Assembly (NCBI GenBank): GCA_028284125.1
Contig: JANQSI010000009.1
Coordinates: 310,001-374,000 of the forward strand
Length of the DNA: 64,000 nt
Reading direction: 5' to 3'
Source of the DNA: Cyclobacteriaceae bacterium
GTDB lineage: Bacteria; Bacteroidota; Bacteroidia; Cytophagales; Cyclobacteriaceae
Positions 27,972-37,073 of the stretch are shown one piece after another (positions within the stretch are counted from its first letter, which is position 1; each line of letters opens with the position of its first letter). Below the pieces are notes generated by a model, which saw only the letters and a program-made list of their open reading frames with translations, was not told the origin of the DNA and did not search any database. A program made the position numbers and the translations under genes.

Positions 27972-28400
27972 ATGAAGCCCATCAAATTAGACGATATAGA
28001 AAAAAACAGTAAACCTTTCTCCGTTCCGGAAGGCTACTTCGATGATCTTCCGATGAAGATCCAAAGTAGAATTCAGGAAGAAAAGAAAGAAGTCTGGATA
28101 AAACGACCAGTCTTTAGGTTAGCCATGGCTATGGCAGCCATGTTAGTAATTGTTATGAGTATTGTTTTTATGAATCAATCCGCAGGACCTGAAGATCTGT
28201 TAGCGGATATTCCTGAGGAAGAATTACTAGCCTATGTCGATATGATGCAATTCGATGAGACCGACATCCTTTCTGCTTTTGAGGGATCGATTGAGACGAT
28301 CGAGTTTTTTGATATGGAAGGGTTTGAAGATCTCCAGCTCGAAGATGAAGCGTTGGATGATCTACTAATTGAGTACGATTTAACTGATGATTATTTATAA
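27972..28400 (+). CDS. Single-pass membrane protein, candidate anti-sigma partner
   Basis: 142 residues. A cytoplasmic N-terminus with KPFSVPEGYFDDLPMKIQSRI, a motif common in proteins coded next to Bacteroidota ECF sigma factors, is followed by one helix (about 54-70). The outer C-terminal part is strongly acidic (runs such as DIPEEELLAYVDMMQFDETD and EDLQLEDEALDD). It lacks the zinc anti-sigma HxxxCxxC motif. Its position 33 bases after the sigma gene suggests control of that factor; this is inference. It could sense something outside the membrane through the acidic domain. Confidence 0.7.
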   Translation: MKPIKLDDIEKNSKPFSVPEGYFDDLPMKIQSRIQEEKKEVWIKRPVFRLAMAMAAMLVIVMSIVFMNQSAGPEDLLADIPEEELLAYVDMMQFDETDILSAFEGSIETIEFFDMEGFEDLQLEDEALDDLLIEYDLTDDYL

Positions 28401-28430
28401 AAAATAGATGGAGTCTAAAAAATTAAGGAA

Positions 28431-28907
28431 ATGAAAAAGATACTAGTAATCCCTTTGCTGTTTTTCATGATTTCAGTGCTAGCACAAAGTCCTGAGTCAA
28501 TGAAAAAGATTGAAGCGGCAAAGATTGCGCTTATTACAGAACGGCTGAACCTCTCTCCCGCTCAGGCGGAAAAATTCTGGCCAGTCTACAGGGAATTCAG
28601 TAATCGCAATCGAGAAATCAGAAAGGAATTCGACCAGGCAAGGCGAACTTTTGATCCCAACTCAGCAACGGAAGAAGAAAACAAGAAAATGCTTGAGATG
28701 GCGAATACCGTCAAGCAACAGCAACTCAATCTCGAGCAAGAATATTCACAGCGAATTTTACAGGTTATAACCACAAGACAATTGAATAACCTGCGAAGAG
28801 CAGAGAATGACTTCAAGGAAATGTTGTTGAGAAGAATAAAAGCACAGCAAATGAGAAAACAACAATTACAGCGGAATAATAACCGACTGAACAACCGACG
28901 AAACTAA
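28431..28907 (+). CDS. Spy/CpxP-like periplasmic protein
   Basis: 158 residues. The signal peptide ends at SVLAQ. The mature part is helical and charged: LITERLNLSPAQAEKFWPVYREFSNRN is the usual first LTxxQxxxxxP-type helix of Spy/CpxP or periplasmic heavy-metal sensors, and the C-terminal tail is a Gln/Arg/Asn-rich run (RKQQLQRNNNRLNNRRN). It fits an envelope stress monitor or chaperone. It is coded 30 bases after the candidate anti-sigma gene. Confidence 0.8.
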   Translation: MKKILVIPLLFFMISVLAQSPESMKKIEAAKIALITERLNLSPAQAEKFWPVYREFSNRNREIRKEFDQARRTFDPNSATEEENKKMLEMANTVKQQQLNLEQEYSQRILQVITTRQLNNLRRAENDFKEMLLRRIKAQQMRKQQLQRNNNRLNNRRN

Positions 28908-28922
28908 TTACCAACCTACCTG

Positions 28923-30017
28923 ATGTTTCGTAGAGTCACCATACTATGGCTGTTCTGTCAATCGTTTTTCTGTATGGCTCAAGATTCCGAATTGAGCTAT
29001 GCCGAACAATTACTTGCGCTTGAGCAAGAAATGGACTCCTTATCTATCTTCAATTTATTGGACAGCATTCTTCTTCAAAACGAAACACAAAAAAGCATGC
29101 TGAATGCACGTTTCGGTATTACTTCAAGTGTAACTAGCGCCGGACGAGACTACAACATCAATCAAACTGGGTATTCAACAGGACTCTCCTATTTTCACAA
29201 GTCAGGCGCTTACCTTGACCTTTCGGGCTATTGGAACTCCAACGTTACCCCGACCTATAATCCAACCATTCTTTCGGGTGGATATCTAGGTTCCTTTTCT
29301 TCAAAATGGAGTTACTCATTAGATTATGAACATTGGTTTTTTAATCCTAAAGATTCATCAGAAAATGAATTGACCAATTCCTTAGGCACTTCACTTAGCT
29401 ATGATTTCAAAAAAGGTTACATCAGTCTGGACTACTCCTATTTATTTGGACAGAGAACTTCTCAACGAATCATTGGGAACCTGACCGGAACTATTAAACT
29501 AGGAAAGTGGGGAAAATTCAAAGACGTCAATCTGTTTCCTACAGCATCTATTATGGCTGGAAATGGAAATGTGACCACACTAAGAATAACTACCGAGCAA
29601 GTGAATACGGAATTCAGAAATACGGTTGAAGGATTCAATAAACTTTCCGAGTTGACTGATGCTGAACGCCAACAACTGAGGAGATTCATTCTTGCAAATG
29701 ATCGTATTCCTCGTCAACGAAAAAATAGATTCCTGGCAGTCATAGCACTTTATGAAGAAATTGATCCAACTCCGGAGGAACTCGCAGAATTAAACCAGAT
29801 CGTTGCAAATGGTGTGGAACAAGAAGAATTTGTTGACTCGGAAGAATTTGGGGTTTTGAATTATTCATTCTCTCTTCCATTATCCTTATCATCCAAAAGA
29901 GTTTCCATACTCTTGAGTTATACCTACAGTGTTCCCGTTCAACTTTCAAGTGAAATCTTTGAAGTCGAGCCTCTTGGCTACTTCGGTGCCTCTATTTCTT
30001 ATAGAATTACTTATTGA
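28923..30017 (+). CDS. Predicted outer-membrane beta-barrel protein
   Basis: 364 residues. It has a signal peptide (ending CMAQ) and alternating aromatic and polar strands throughout (SYLDLSGYWNSN, WSYSLDYEHWFF, KGYISLDYSYLF). It ends in a Tyr (YFGASISYRITY), as barrel proteins usually do. A middle region (about 205-300) is helical and charged, with AERQQLRRFILAND and PTPEELAELNQIV. It is the last gene in the sigma-factor run and may be a target of that factor. I do not recognise a named family. Confidence 0.72.
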   Translation: MFRRVTILWLFCQSFFCMAQDSELSYAEQLLALEQEMDSLSIFNLLDSILLQNETQKSMLNARFGITSSVTSAGRDYNINQTGYSTGLSYFHKSGAYLDLSGYWNSNVTPTYNPTILSGGYLGSFSSKWSYSLDYEHWFFNPKDSSENELTNSLGTSLSYDFKKGYISLDYSYLFGQRTSQRIIGNLTGTIKLGKWGKFKDVNLFPTASIMAGNGNVTTLRITTEQVNTEFRNTVEGFNKLSELTDAERQQLRRFILANDRIPRQRKNRFLAVIALYEEIDPTPEELAELNQIVANGVEQEEFVDSEEFGVLNYSFSLPLSLSSKRVSILLSYTYSVPVQLSSEIFEVEPLGYFGASISYRITY

Positions 30018-30047
30018 GAACCACTTTCTTTTCCCCAAGAAAGAGCT

Positions 30048-30055
30048 AATTTTGC
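30048..30055 (+). promoter_or_regulatory. Likely -7 element for pyrG-yidC
   Basis: TAATTTTG matches the Bacteroidota -7 consensus. It lies 36 bases before the pyrG ATG; about 19 bases upstream is TTT where TTG would be ideal. Confidence 0.55.
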
Positions 30056-30091
30056 ATCCCGTAACAACACACAGGAAACACTCAGATTTTA

Positions 30092-31714
30092 ATGTCAAAA
30101 GCCAAATACATTTTTGTTACGGGCGGAGTAACATCCTCACTTGGTAAAGGAATTATTGCAGCTTCTCTTGGAAAGCTACTTCAGGCCAGAGGATTATCAG
30201 TCACAATCCAAAAATTTGATCCATATCTAAACATTGATCCTGGAACACTGAATCCATACGAGCATGGAGAATGTTATGTGACCGATGATGGCGCAGAAAC
30301 CGATCTGGATCTTGGACATTACGAGCGTTTTCTTGGGCAGCCAACCTCTCAGGCCAATAACATCACCACCGGAAGAATCTATGACAATGTCATTCAAAGG
30401 GAAAGAAAAGGTGAATTTCTTGGGAAAACCGTCCAGGTAATTCCTCATATCACGGATGAGATTAAAAACAATATTTATAAATTAGGTGAAACCGGTAAGT
30501 ACGATATTGTAATTACTGAGATTGGAGGTTGTGTTGGAGATATTGAGTCGCTTCCATTTATTGAAGCTGTTCGTCAAGCTCGATTTGAATTAGGACCTGC
30601 TAATTGTGTTTCGATCCATTTGACCTTAGTCCCCTATTTGAGAGCTGCCGGAGAGCTTAAAACTAAACCTACCCAGCACTCGGTAAAAGAACTACTAGAA
30701 GCCGGTATTCAGCCCGATATTCTTGTTTGTCGATCAGAGTATTCATTGTCCCAGGATATTAGAAAGAAATTAGCACTGTTTTGTAATGTTCCTATCAATG
30801 CAGTAATCGAAGCAAAAGACGCAGAAACGATTTATGATGTTCCACTCTTGATGAGAAAAGAAAAACTCGATGAACGTGTGCTGTCGAAGTTTAAGATCTC
30901 TTACAAAAAGGAGCCGAAAATCGAGAACTGGAAAGAGTTTCTTGGTAAGCTCAAAAATCCTACCGGTGATGTGACCATTGGCTTGATTGGAAAATATGTA
31001 GAGCTTCCGGATGCCTATAAATCAATTGCCGAGGCGTTCGTTCATGCGGGTGCTGCGAATGAATGCAAGGTCAATGTGAAATGGATTCATGCTGAAGATT
31101 TGGATGGTGATAATGTCTACCGGGAGTTAAAAGATTTAGATGGAATTTTAGTTGCACCTGGTTTTGGAGAAAGAGGAATTGAAGGAAAAATCTATGCGGT
31201 TCAATACGCCAGAGAAAACAACATTCCTTTCTTCGGTATTTGCCTTGGTTTGCAATGTGCGATCATTGAGTTTGCCAGGAATGTGCTGAAAAAGAAAAAA
31301 GCAAATAGTACGGAAATGTTCCCCAGAACTTCATATCCTGTCATAGACTTGATGGAAGATCAAAAAGCCATTACCAACATGGGCGGCACCATGCGATTGG
31401 GGGCGTACGCTTGCAACATCAAGAAAGGATCGAAGGCTCACAATGTATACGGTACTACCAAGATCAAAGAACGTCACCGTCACCGATATGAGTTCAACAA
31501 TAAATACATTGAAGAATTTGAAAGAGCTGGAATGATCGCATCAGGAATCAATCCAGACACCAAACTTGTAGAGATCATGGAACTGAATGATCACCCATGG
31601 TTTATCGGAACTCAATACCATCCTGAATTAAAATCTACCGTTAAAGACCCTCATCCTCTTTTCGTGAAATTCATCAAAGTAGCATTGGAGCGAAAACAAA
31701 AAAACAACCTGTAA
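30092..31714 (+). CDS. pyrG: CTP synthase
   Basis: 540 residues, normal length. Makes CTP from UTP, ATP and glutamine. The synthetase half holds [14 protein letters not shown] (P-loop), [16 protein letters not shown], and [17 protein letters not shown]. The glutamine amidotransferase half has [10 protein letters not shown] (catalytic Cys), APGFGERG and the terminal catalytic His/Glu in QYHPELKS. It is followed by yidC nine bases downstream, so the pair is likely cotranscribed. Confidence 0.97.
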   Translation: MSKAKYIFVTGGVTSSLGKGIIAASLGKLLQARGLSVTIQKFDPYLNIDPGTLNPYEHGECYVTDDGAETDLDLGHYERFLGQPTSQANNITTGRIYDNVIQRERKGEFLGKTVQVIPHITDEIKNNIYKLGETGKYDIVITEIGGCVGDIESLPFIEAVRQARFELGPANCVSIHLTLVPYLRAAGELKTKPTQHSVKELLEAGIQPDILVCRSEYSLSQDIRKKLALFCNVPINAVIEAKDAETIYDVPLLMRKEKLDERVLSKFKISYKKEPKIENWKEFLGKLKNPTGDVTIGLIGKYVELPDAYKSIAEAFVHAGAANECKVNVKWIHAEDLDGDNVYRELKDLDGILVAPGFGERGIEGKIYAVQYARENNIPFFGICLGLQCAIIEFARNVLKKKKANSTEMFPRTSYPVIDLMEDQKAITNMGGTMRLGAYACNIKKGSKAHNVYGTTKIKERHRHRYEFNNKYIEEFERAGMIASGINPDTKLVEIMELNDHPWFIGTQYHPELKSTVKDPHPLFVKFIKVALERKQKNNL

Positions 31715-31723
31715 TCTTAAAAA

Positions 31724-33535
31724 ATGGATAAAAATCAATACATAGGACTCATCCTAATGTTCGGACTTTTGGCCGTCTATTTTATGTACTTTGCACCAGA
31801 GGCGCCAGAGGTTGTGGAAGAACCCACGCAAGAATTACCACAACAACTTCCTTCAAACCAGACCCAAGCAGAAGGAACAACTACCACTCTTGATCAAGAA
31901 ATTCCATCGGTTGATACATTGAAGTATGGTGCTTTTTCATTTGCAGTTGCTAACACCGAAGAAACCCAAACTATAGAGACAGATGAGCTTTCAGTTACTT
32001 TCACAAATCTTGGTGGGAAAATAAAGGAAGTAGTTCTTAAGAATCATGTTAACTACCTGGGTAATCCGATCAAACTAATGGATGGATCAAAATCATCCGC
32101 CAATTTGATCGTGAGGCACCAAGGAAAACAGATCAACTTATCAGAAGTGGCATTTAGCCCTTCGGTATTAGCATCCAATGATACGACAGTTGTTACCTAC
32201 ACGTTGACCAACGGAAGTTTCAATTTCACTCAGACTTATAAAATTCCAGCAACTGGATTTGTCATTGAATACGATTCAAAATCTACAGGATTGAATAATG
32301 TGTTGGATCCCGCTGATATTGATTTTATCTGGAACCACAGAGTTTCAAGGGCAGAAAGCACATTAGAAGACGCTCGGTACAATTGTAATGTTCGTTACTA
32401 CCAAACAGACGGAGATTATGATGAGCTGACGCAACGAAGTACTGATTTTGAGGAAGAGACATTGAACAATCCGCTCAAGTGGGTTTCATTTAAGCAGAAG
32501 TTTTTCAGCACCGCAGTTATTGCTAATTCCTCATTTTCATCTGGCTACATAACGGCTGTCGCTGATATTCCAGACACCACGTCCGTCAAGAATGCAACCA
32601 TGCAGTTGAAAATTCCTTACACGGAATTTTTGAATGGCTTTGGTTTCAGCTACTTCTTTGGACCCAATAATTACACACTTCTCAAAAATGTTACTGATGA
32701 GTTTGAAGAGAATTTGGACATGGGCTGGGGACCATTACCGGTAGTCAATAAATACTTGATCATTCCAATCTTCCGCATTCTGGAACGATTCATTGATAAT
32801 TACGGGATCATCATTCTTATCATCGTTTTCATCATCAGATTACTTCTATCGCCTCTTACTTATAAATCACACATTTCGATGGCGAAGATGCGTGTGATGA
32901 AACCTGAGCTGGATGAACTCAAAGCCAAGCATGATGGTGACATGCAAAAAGCGCAGCAAGAGCAAATGAAGTTGTATCAGAAAGTAGGAATCAATCCATT
33001 GAGTGGATGTATTCCGATGTTACTTCAAATGCCTGTACTGTTCGCCTTGTTTTTCTTTTTCCCGAATGCAGTTGAGTTGAGACAGCAGTCATTTTTATGG
33101 GCACACGATTTGTCGACGTATGACAGTATTGTGAACCTTCCTTTTACCATTCCTTTTTATGGTGATCACGTGAGTTTGTTCACACTTTTGATGACAGTTT
33201 CCACCATTCTCATCACGGTTAGTAATAGTCAAATGACGACCATTCAAGGCCCAATGAAAACCATTCAGTACGTGATGCCAATCATGTTCTTGTTTGTCTT
33301 GAATAGTTATGCATCCGGGTTGACATTTTACTATTTCGTTTCCAACATGCTTACTTACGGACAGACGTTGATGTTCCGAAAGTTCATAGATGAAGACAAG
33401 ATCAAGGCTACCTTGGAAGAGAACCGAAAGAACAGCGCAAACCGGAAGAAATCCAAATTCCAAACACGTTTGGAAGAAGCAATGAAGGCCAGTCAAGAGG
33501 CACAGCGACAAAAGAATCAAAAGAAAAAGAAGTAA
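31724..33535 (+). CDS. yidC: Membrane protein insertase YidC
   Basis: 603 residues. An N-terminal helix is followed by a large periplasmic domain (about 50-345) and then the five-helix insertase core with ERFIDNYGIIILIIVFIIRLLLSPLTYKSHISMAKM and YQKVGINPLSGCIPMLLQMPVLFALFFFF. The basic tail (KKSKFQTRLEEAMK ... QRQKNQKKKK) is typical and may bind ribosomes. Inserts inner-membrane proteins. Confidence 0.96.
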   Translation: MDKNQYIGLILMFGLLAVYFMYFAPEAPEVVEEPTQELPQQLPSNQTQAEGTTTTLDQEIPSVDTLKYGAFSFAVANTEETQTIETDELSVTFTNLGGKIKEVVLKNHVNYLGNPIKLMDGSKSSANLIVRHQGKQINLSEVAFSPSVLASNDTTVVTYTLTNGSFNFTQTYKIPATGFVIEYDSKSTGLNNVLDPADIDFIWNHRVSRAESTLEDARYNCNVRYYQTDGDYDELTQRSTDFEEETLNNPLKWVSFKQKFFSTAVIANSSFSSGYITAVADIPDTTSVKNATMQLKIPYTEFLNGFGFSYFFGPNNYTLLKNVTDEFEENLDMGWGPLPVVNKYLIIPIFRILERFIDNYGIIILIIVFIIRLLLSPLTYKSHISMAKMRVMKPELDELKAKHDGDMQKAQQEQMKLYQKVGINPLSGCIPMLLQMPVLFALFFFFPNAVELRQQSFLWAHDLSTYDSIVNLPFTIPFYGDHVSLFTLLMTVSTILITVSNSQMTTIQGPMKTIQYVMPIMFLFVLNSYASGLTFYYFVSNMLTYGQTLMFRKFIDEDKIKATLEENRKNSANRKKSKFQTRLEEAMKASQEAQRQKNQKKKK

Positions 33536-33539
33536 GTCA

Positions 33540-33917
33540 ATGGCTAAACTCGTATTGATTTTTGCCAGCCTATCAGGAGCTATAGCGGTCGGACTTGGAG
33601 CATTCGGAGCACATGCTTTGAAATCAAAGCTTGAGCGTTTCGGAAACCTCAACACGTACAACACAGCGGTTCAATATCACTTTTACCATACGCTAGCACT
33701 TCTTTTCATTGGTTTTCTATTGACCAAGTATTCCAACCAATGGCTAACCATTTCCAGCTATTCAATGATGCTTGGCATTTTGATTTTTTCAGGATCTCTT
33801 TATGTCCTTGCAATCACTAACATCAAATGGCTCGGAGCTATCACACCAATCGGAGGTCTTGGATTTATTGGTGGCTGGATATTTCTAGCGTTAGCGATCT
33901 GGCAAATCAAATTCTAA
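33540..33917 (+). CDS. DUF423 small membrane protein
   Basis: 125 residues with four helices. Family signature GAFGAHALKSKLERFG and YNTAVQYHFYHTLALLFIGFL are exact in style, and the C-terminal NIKWLGAITPIGGLGFIGGWI is conserved. Function unknown. Four bases after yidC, so probably part of the same transcript. Confidence 0.92.
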   Translation: MAKLVLIFASLSGAIAVGLGAFGAHALKSKLERFGNLNTYNTAVQYHFYHTLALLFIGFLLTKYSNQWLTISSYSMMLGILIFSGSLYVLAITNIKWLGAITPIGGLGFIGGWIFLALAIWQIKF

Positions 33918-33943
33918 AAAAACGAGACTGGCGGTCGCCTTTT

Positions 33944-33977
33944 TACACAACTTATTCACAACTTGATCACAACTTGA
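33944..33977 (+). repeat. Iteron-like 11-bp repeats upstream of parA
   Basis: Two perfect head-to-tail copies of TCACAACTTGA (33956-33966 and 33967-33977) are preceded by a diverged third, TACACAACTTA (33944-33954), with one base between. The period of 11-12 bp is about one helical turn. The bases TTATTCACA (33952-33960) also fit the DnaA-box form TTATNCACA. The array abuts the likely parA promoter, so it may be a binding site for ParA, ParB or DnaA. Confidence 0.7.
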
Positions 33978-34006
33978 TTATCTTGATATGCGGTTGGATA
34001 TATTTG
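33974..34006 (+). promoter_or_regulatory. Likely parAB promoter
   Basis: TATATTTG (33999-34006) fits TAnnTTTG and sits 38 bases before the parA start. The TTG at 33974-33976 is 22 bases upstream and lies inside the last copy of the 11-bp repeat. A palindrome TGTGATCACA (34005-34014) overlaps the end of the -7 element. This arrangement would suit autoregulation. Confidence 0.5.
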
Positions 34007-34044
34007 TGATCACACAATAATCACCGTCTTTTAACAAAATAATA

Positions 34045-34821
34045 ATGGGCAAAATCATCTCACTTGCAAACCAAAAAGGAGGAGTAGGAAAAACAACTTC
34101 AGCTATCAATCTGGCTGCAAGTTTAGCGGCATTAGAGTTCAAAACATTGTTGGTGGATGCAGACCCTCAAGCCAATGCGACTTCAGGGGTAGGTGTAGAT
34201 CCAAAAGAAGTTGAAGTGAGTATTTATGAATGCATGGTGGATGGTGTTGACCCGAAGAAAAGCGTAGTAAACACGGACATCAAATACCTTGATCTGCTAC
34301 CCTCCCATATCGACTTGGTTGGAGCTGAAGTTGAAATGGTCAACATTGATGATCGTGAAAACAAGATGAAGCATGCGCTGGAAAAATTGAAAGGCGATTA
34401 TGACTTTATCATCATTGATTGTTCCCCTTCACTTGGTTTGATCACCATCAATGCGTTGACTGCTTCCGATTCTGTAATCGTGCCAGTTCAGTGTGAATAT
34501 TTTGCTTTAGAGGGCTTGGGCAAACTATTGAATACAATCAAAATCATTCAGACAAGGCTGAACACCGATTTGGAAATCGAAGGCATTCTTCTAACGATGT
34601 ATGATACTCGGTTGAACCTTGCCAACCAAGTGGTCGAAGAAGTGAATATGCATTTCCAATCACTGGTTTTTCAAACACTTATTCCAAGAAACATCAAGCT
34701 GAGTGAATCTCCGAGTTTCGGTTTACCGGCAATAACTCACGACGCTGAAAGCAAAGGTTCAATTAGCTATTTGAACCTGGCCAAAGAAATTCTCCAAAGA
34801 AACGAAGTGATTGCAGCGTAA
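34045..34821 (+). CDS. parA: Chromosome partitioning ATPase ParA (Soj)
   Basis: 258 residues. Deviant Walker A motif NQKGGVGKTTSAI near the N-terminus, the DADPQANAT motif, Walker B DFIIIDCSPSLGL and the later ESPSFGLP segment typical of Soj/ParA. It works with ParB to move chromosome origins apart. It overlaps parB by one base (TAATG). Confidence 0.97.
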   Translation: MGKIISLANQKGGVGKTTSAINLAASLAALEFKTLLVDADPQANATSGVGVDPKEVEVSIYECMVDGVDPKKSVVNTDIKYLDLLPSHIDLVGAEVEMVNIDDRENKMKHALEKLKGDYDFIIIDCSPSLGLITINALTASDSVIVPVQCEYFALEGLGKLLNTIKIIQTRLNTDLEIEGILLTMYDTRLNLANQVVEEVNMHFQSLVFQTLIPRNIKLSESPSFGLPAITHDAESKGSISYLNLAKEILQRNEVIAA

Positions 34822-35708
34822 TGGCAGAAAGTAAATTCAAAAAGAGATCGGGCTTAGGTCGAGGACTTGGAGCACTCCTTGAAGATTCGGAAGAGAACTT
34901 AATGCCTGCAAAGACGAATGGTGTCAAGAGTGGCATTAATGAAATACCAATCGATCAAATTGAAGCGAACCCATGGCAGCCTCGAACTGATTTTGATGAA
35001 CAAGCACTAGCTGAATTAGCAGACTCAATCAAGGTTCAGGGAATCATTCAACCTATTACTGTCCGAGAGCTTAGCAGCAATGAATACCAACTGATCTCAG
35101 GTGAACGTAGGCTGCAAGCCAGCAAAAAGGCTGGTCTAAAAAGCATTCCAGCTTATGTGAGAACTGCCGATGATCAACAGATGCTGGAAATGGCGCTGAT
35201 TGAGAACATTCAGCGTGAGAACCTCAATGCCATGGAAGTGGCGCTTAGCTATCAACGATTACTTTCAGAATGTGATCTAAAACAAGAAGAATTGGGGGAC
35301 CGTGTTGGCAAAAACAGAACAACGGTTAACAATTACCTCAGACTGCTGAAGTTACCTCCGGACATTCAAGCTGCGCTTCGAGATGGACAAATTAGTATGG
35401 GGCACGCAAGAGCGTTGATCACAATCGAGAGTGTTGATCAACAACTAGACATTTTCAAAAAGATTCTTCAGAACGATCTCTCCGTAAGGAAAGTAGAAGA
35501 ACTTGTTCGCTCTGAGACCAAAAAGGAAAAAAAGGAGACCACTCCCCCATCTGTGGATCCAGAAATAAAAAACCTCCAGACAAAGCTTTCGTCTCACTTT
35601 GGATCTAAAATCACGGTTAAATCAAACGACAAGAACAAAGGGGAAATAAAGATTCCGTTCAATTCAACTGAAGATCTTAACAGAATTCTTGAATTATTAG
35701 ACATTTAG
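34821..35708 (+). CDS. parB: Chromosome partitioning protein ParB (Spo0J)
   Basis: 295 residues. The N-terminal nuclease-like domain has GRGLGALLED, IEANPWQPRTDFD, and the CTP-binding motif with ISGERRLQASKKAGL. The helix-turn-helix follows (LGDRVGKNRTTVNNYLRLLKLP), then ISMGHARALI. The C-terminal dimer domain is short (residues 250-295). A parS site was not found by eye. Confidence 0.96.
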   Translation: MAESKFKKRSGLGRGLGALLEDSEENLMPAKTNGVKSGINEIPIDQIEANPWQPRTDFDEQALAELADSIKVQGIIQPITVRELSSNEYQLISGERRLQASKKAGLKSIPAYVRTADDQQMLEMALIENIQRENLNAMEVALSYQRLLSECDLKQEELGDRVGKNRTTVNNYLRLLKLPPDIQAALRDGQISMGHARALITIESVDQQLDIFKKILQNDLSVRKVEELVRSETKKEKKETTPPSVDPEIKNLQTKLSSHFGSKITVKSNDKNKGEIKIPFNSTEDLNRILELLDI

Positions 35709-35710
35709 GC

Positions 35711-35735
35711 GCGAAGTTTGCAAACTCGATTTCGC
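35711..35735. promoter_or_regulatory. Nested inverted repeats after parB
   Basis: A perfect 12-bp palindrome AGTTTGCAAACT (35715-35726) lies in the 28 bases between parB and the next gene. An outer pair GCGAA / TTCGC (35711-35715, 35731-35735) encloses it. It is not a terminator (no T-tract) and lacks the CACGTG core of parS. Possibly an operator. Confidence 0.45.
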
Positions 35736-35736
35736 T

Positions 35737-36327
35737 ATGAGAATAAGAGTTTTGATTGCGTCTATTCTGTGTGCTGGCTTGGCTCCACTTCTTGCTCAGC
35801 AAACAGATCAAAATATTCAGATTATCACTGATTCAACGTTTCTTCAAACGGAGGACGATTTTCTACTTTTCCAAGAAGTATCTGATCTTGATCCACAACG
35901 ATCGGCATTGTTATCCGCCATTTTCCCGGGACTTGGACAGATCTACAACAAGCAGTATTGGAAAGTGCCTGTGATCTACGTTGGATTGGCCACATTCGCA
36001 CATTTTATCAGTTACAACAACGACCTCTATCATTCATTTAGAAACGCCGCTATATCCAATGCAAATGGGCTTGGTAATCCATTTGACAATGTGGCAACCT
36101 CTCAAACCATCTTGATTAGAAACAGGGATAATTTTAGAAGAAATAGAGACTTCCTCATCATTTTGGGTTCCGTATTCTACATTCTCAACATCGTTGATGC
36201 ACACGTTTCTGCTCACCTGGAAGAATTCAACCTGAACAAAGACCTTGCCTTGTCAATAGAACCTTCAATAAAAAATACAGTGGCAAATAATCAGGCATTT
36301 GGTGCCTCATTAATTCTCAGGTTTTAG
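35737..36327 (+). CDS. DUF5683-type membrane protein
   Basis: 196 residues with a signal-like N-terminus (ending LLAQQ) and two later helices. LSAIFPGLGQIYNKQYWKVPVIYVGLATFAHFISYNNDLY and FLIILGSVFYILNIVDAHVSAHL are the hallmark segments of DUF5683, a family seen near parAB and dapB in Bacteroidota. Function unknown. Between parB (28 bases) and dapB (2 bases). Confidence 0.85.
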   Translation: MRIRVLIASILCAGLAPLLAQQTDQNIQIITDSTFLQTEDDFLLFQEVSDLDPQRSALLSAIFPGLGQIYNKQYWKVPVIYVGLATFAHFISYNNDLYHSFRNAAISNANGLGNPFDNVATSQTILIRNRDNFRRNRDFLIILGSVFYILNIVDAHVSAHLEEFNLNKDLALSIEPSIKNTVANNQAFGASLILRF

Positions 36328-36329
36328 CT

Positions 36330-37040
36330 ATGAAAATCGCGCTGATTGGTTATGGGAAAATGGGAAAGGCGATTGAAACTGTCGCTAAAAAGAAAAACCA
36401 CACCATTTCGCACATCATTTCTGAATCAAACCAGATTTCACAGCTTCTTGAAAACAAGCCAGAAGTAGCGATTGAATTTACAGAGCCTGGTGCCGTCCTG
36501 GACAATTTGAAATTCTGTTTCGAAAACGAAATCCCAGTAATTACCGGAACCACCGGATGGCTGGAAAACTACGAAGAAGCTGTCAGTGTTTGCAAAGAAA
36601 GGAATGGAACATTTCTACAATCATCCAACTTCAGTATCGGAGTTAACCTCTTTTTTGAATTGAATGAATGGTTGGCTGAAAGAATGTCTAAATTAAATTT
36701 CACTCCAGGCATTGAAGAAACCCACCACACCGAAAAAAAAGACAGCCCAAGTGGCACCGCTATTCGATTAGCTGAAGGCATTCAGAAACAAAATGAACAG
36801 TTCAAAACCTGGATAAACGAAAAATCAACCGATCATACCAAATTGGGAATCGTTTCCAAGAGAATTGAAAACGTTCCTGGCACTCATACCGTATCATATT
36901 CGTCACCATTGGAATCCATCAACATAGAACATATTGCGCATGATAGAAGCGTTTTCGCTGAAGGTGCAGTTCTCGTAAGTGAGTGGATTAAAAATAAGAA
37001 TGGAATATTCACGATGACTGATTTCATAAATCAGCAATGA
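36330..37040 (+). CDS. dapB: 4-hydroxy-tetrahydrodipicolinate reductase
   Basis: 236 residues. Catalyses a step of lysine and peptidoglycan precursor synthesis. Seen are the NAD(P) site IGYGKMGKAIE, ITGTTGW, FSIGVNLFFEL and the catalytic motif EETHHTEKKDSPSGTAIRL with His-His, Lys and SGTA. The closing HIAHDRSVFAEGAVLVSEWI is conserved. Length is shorter than in Proteobacteria, as is usual here. Confidence 0.95.
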   Translation: MKIALIGYGKMGKAIETVAKKKNHTISHIISESNQISQLLENKPEVAIEFTEPGAVLDNLKFCFENEIPVITGTTGWLENYEEAVSVCKERNGTFLQSSNFSIGVNLFFELNEWLAERMSKLNFTPGIEETHHTEKKDSPSGTAIRLAEGIQKQNEQFKTWINEKSTDHTKLGIVSKRIENVPGTHTVSYSSPLESINIEHIAHDRSVFAEGAVLVSEWIKNKNGIFTMTDFINQQ

Positions 37041-37073
37041 CATTATCTTCGCAGGAATTTCAATAAGATCCAA

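Noticed and set aside
33918-33942. Possible terminator around GGCGGTCGCC after the DUF423 gene
   Set aside because: The perfect stem is only four pairs with a two-base loop, too weak to call despite the following T-tract.
34005-34014. CRP-like site TGTGATCACA
   Set aside because: The half-sites touch, whereas a CRP site needs a six-base spacer; kept only as a palindrome in the parAB control region.
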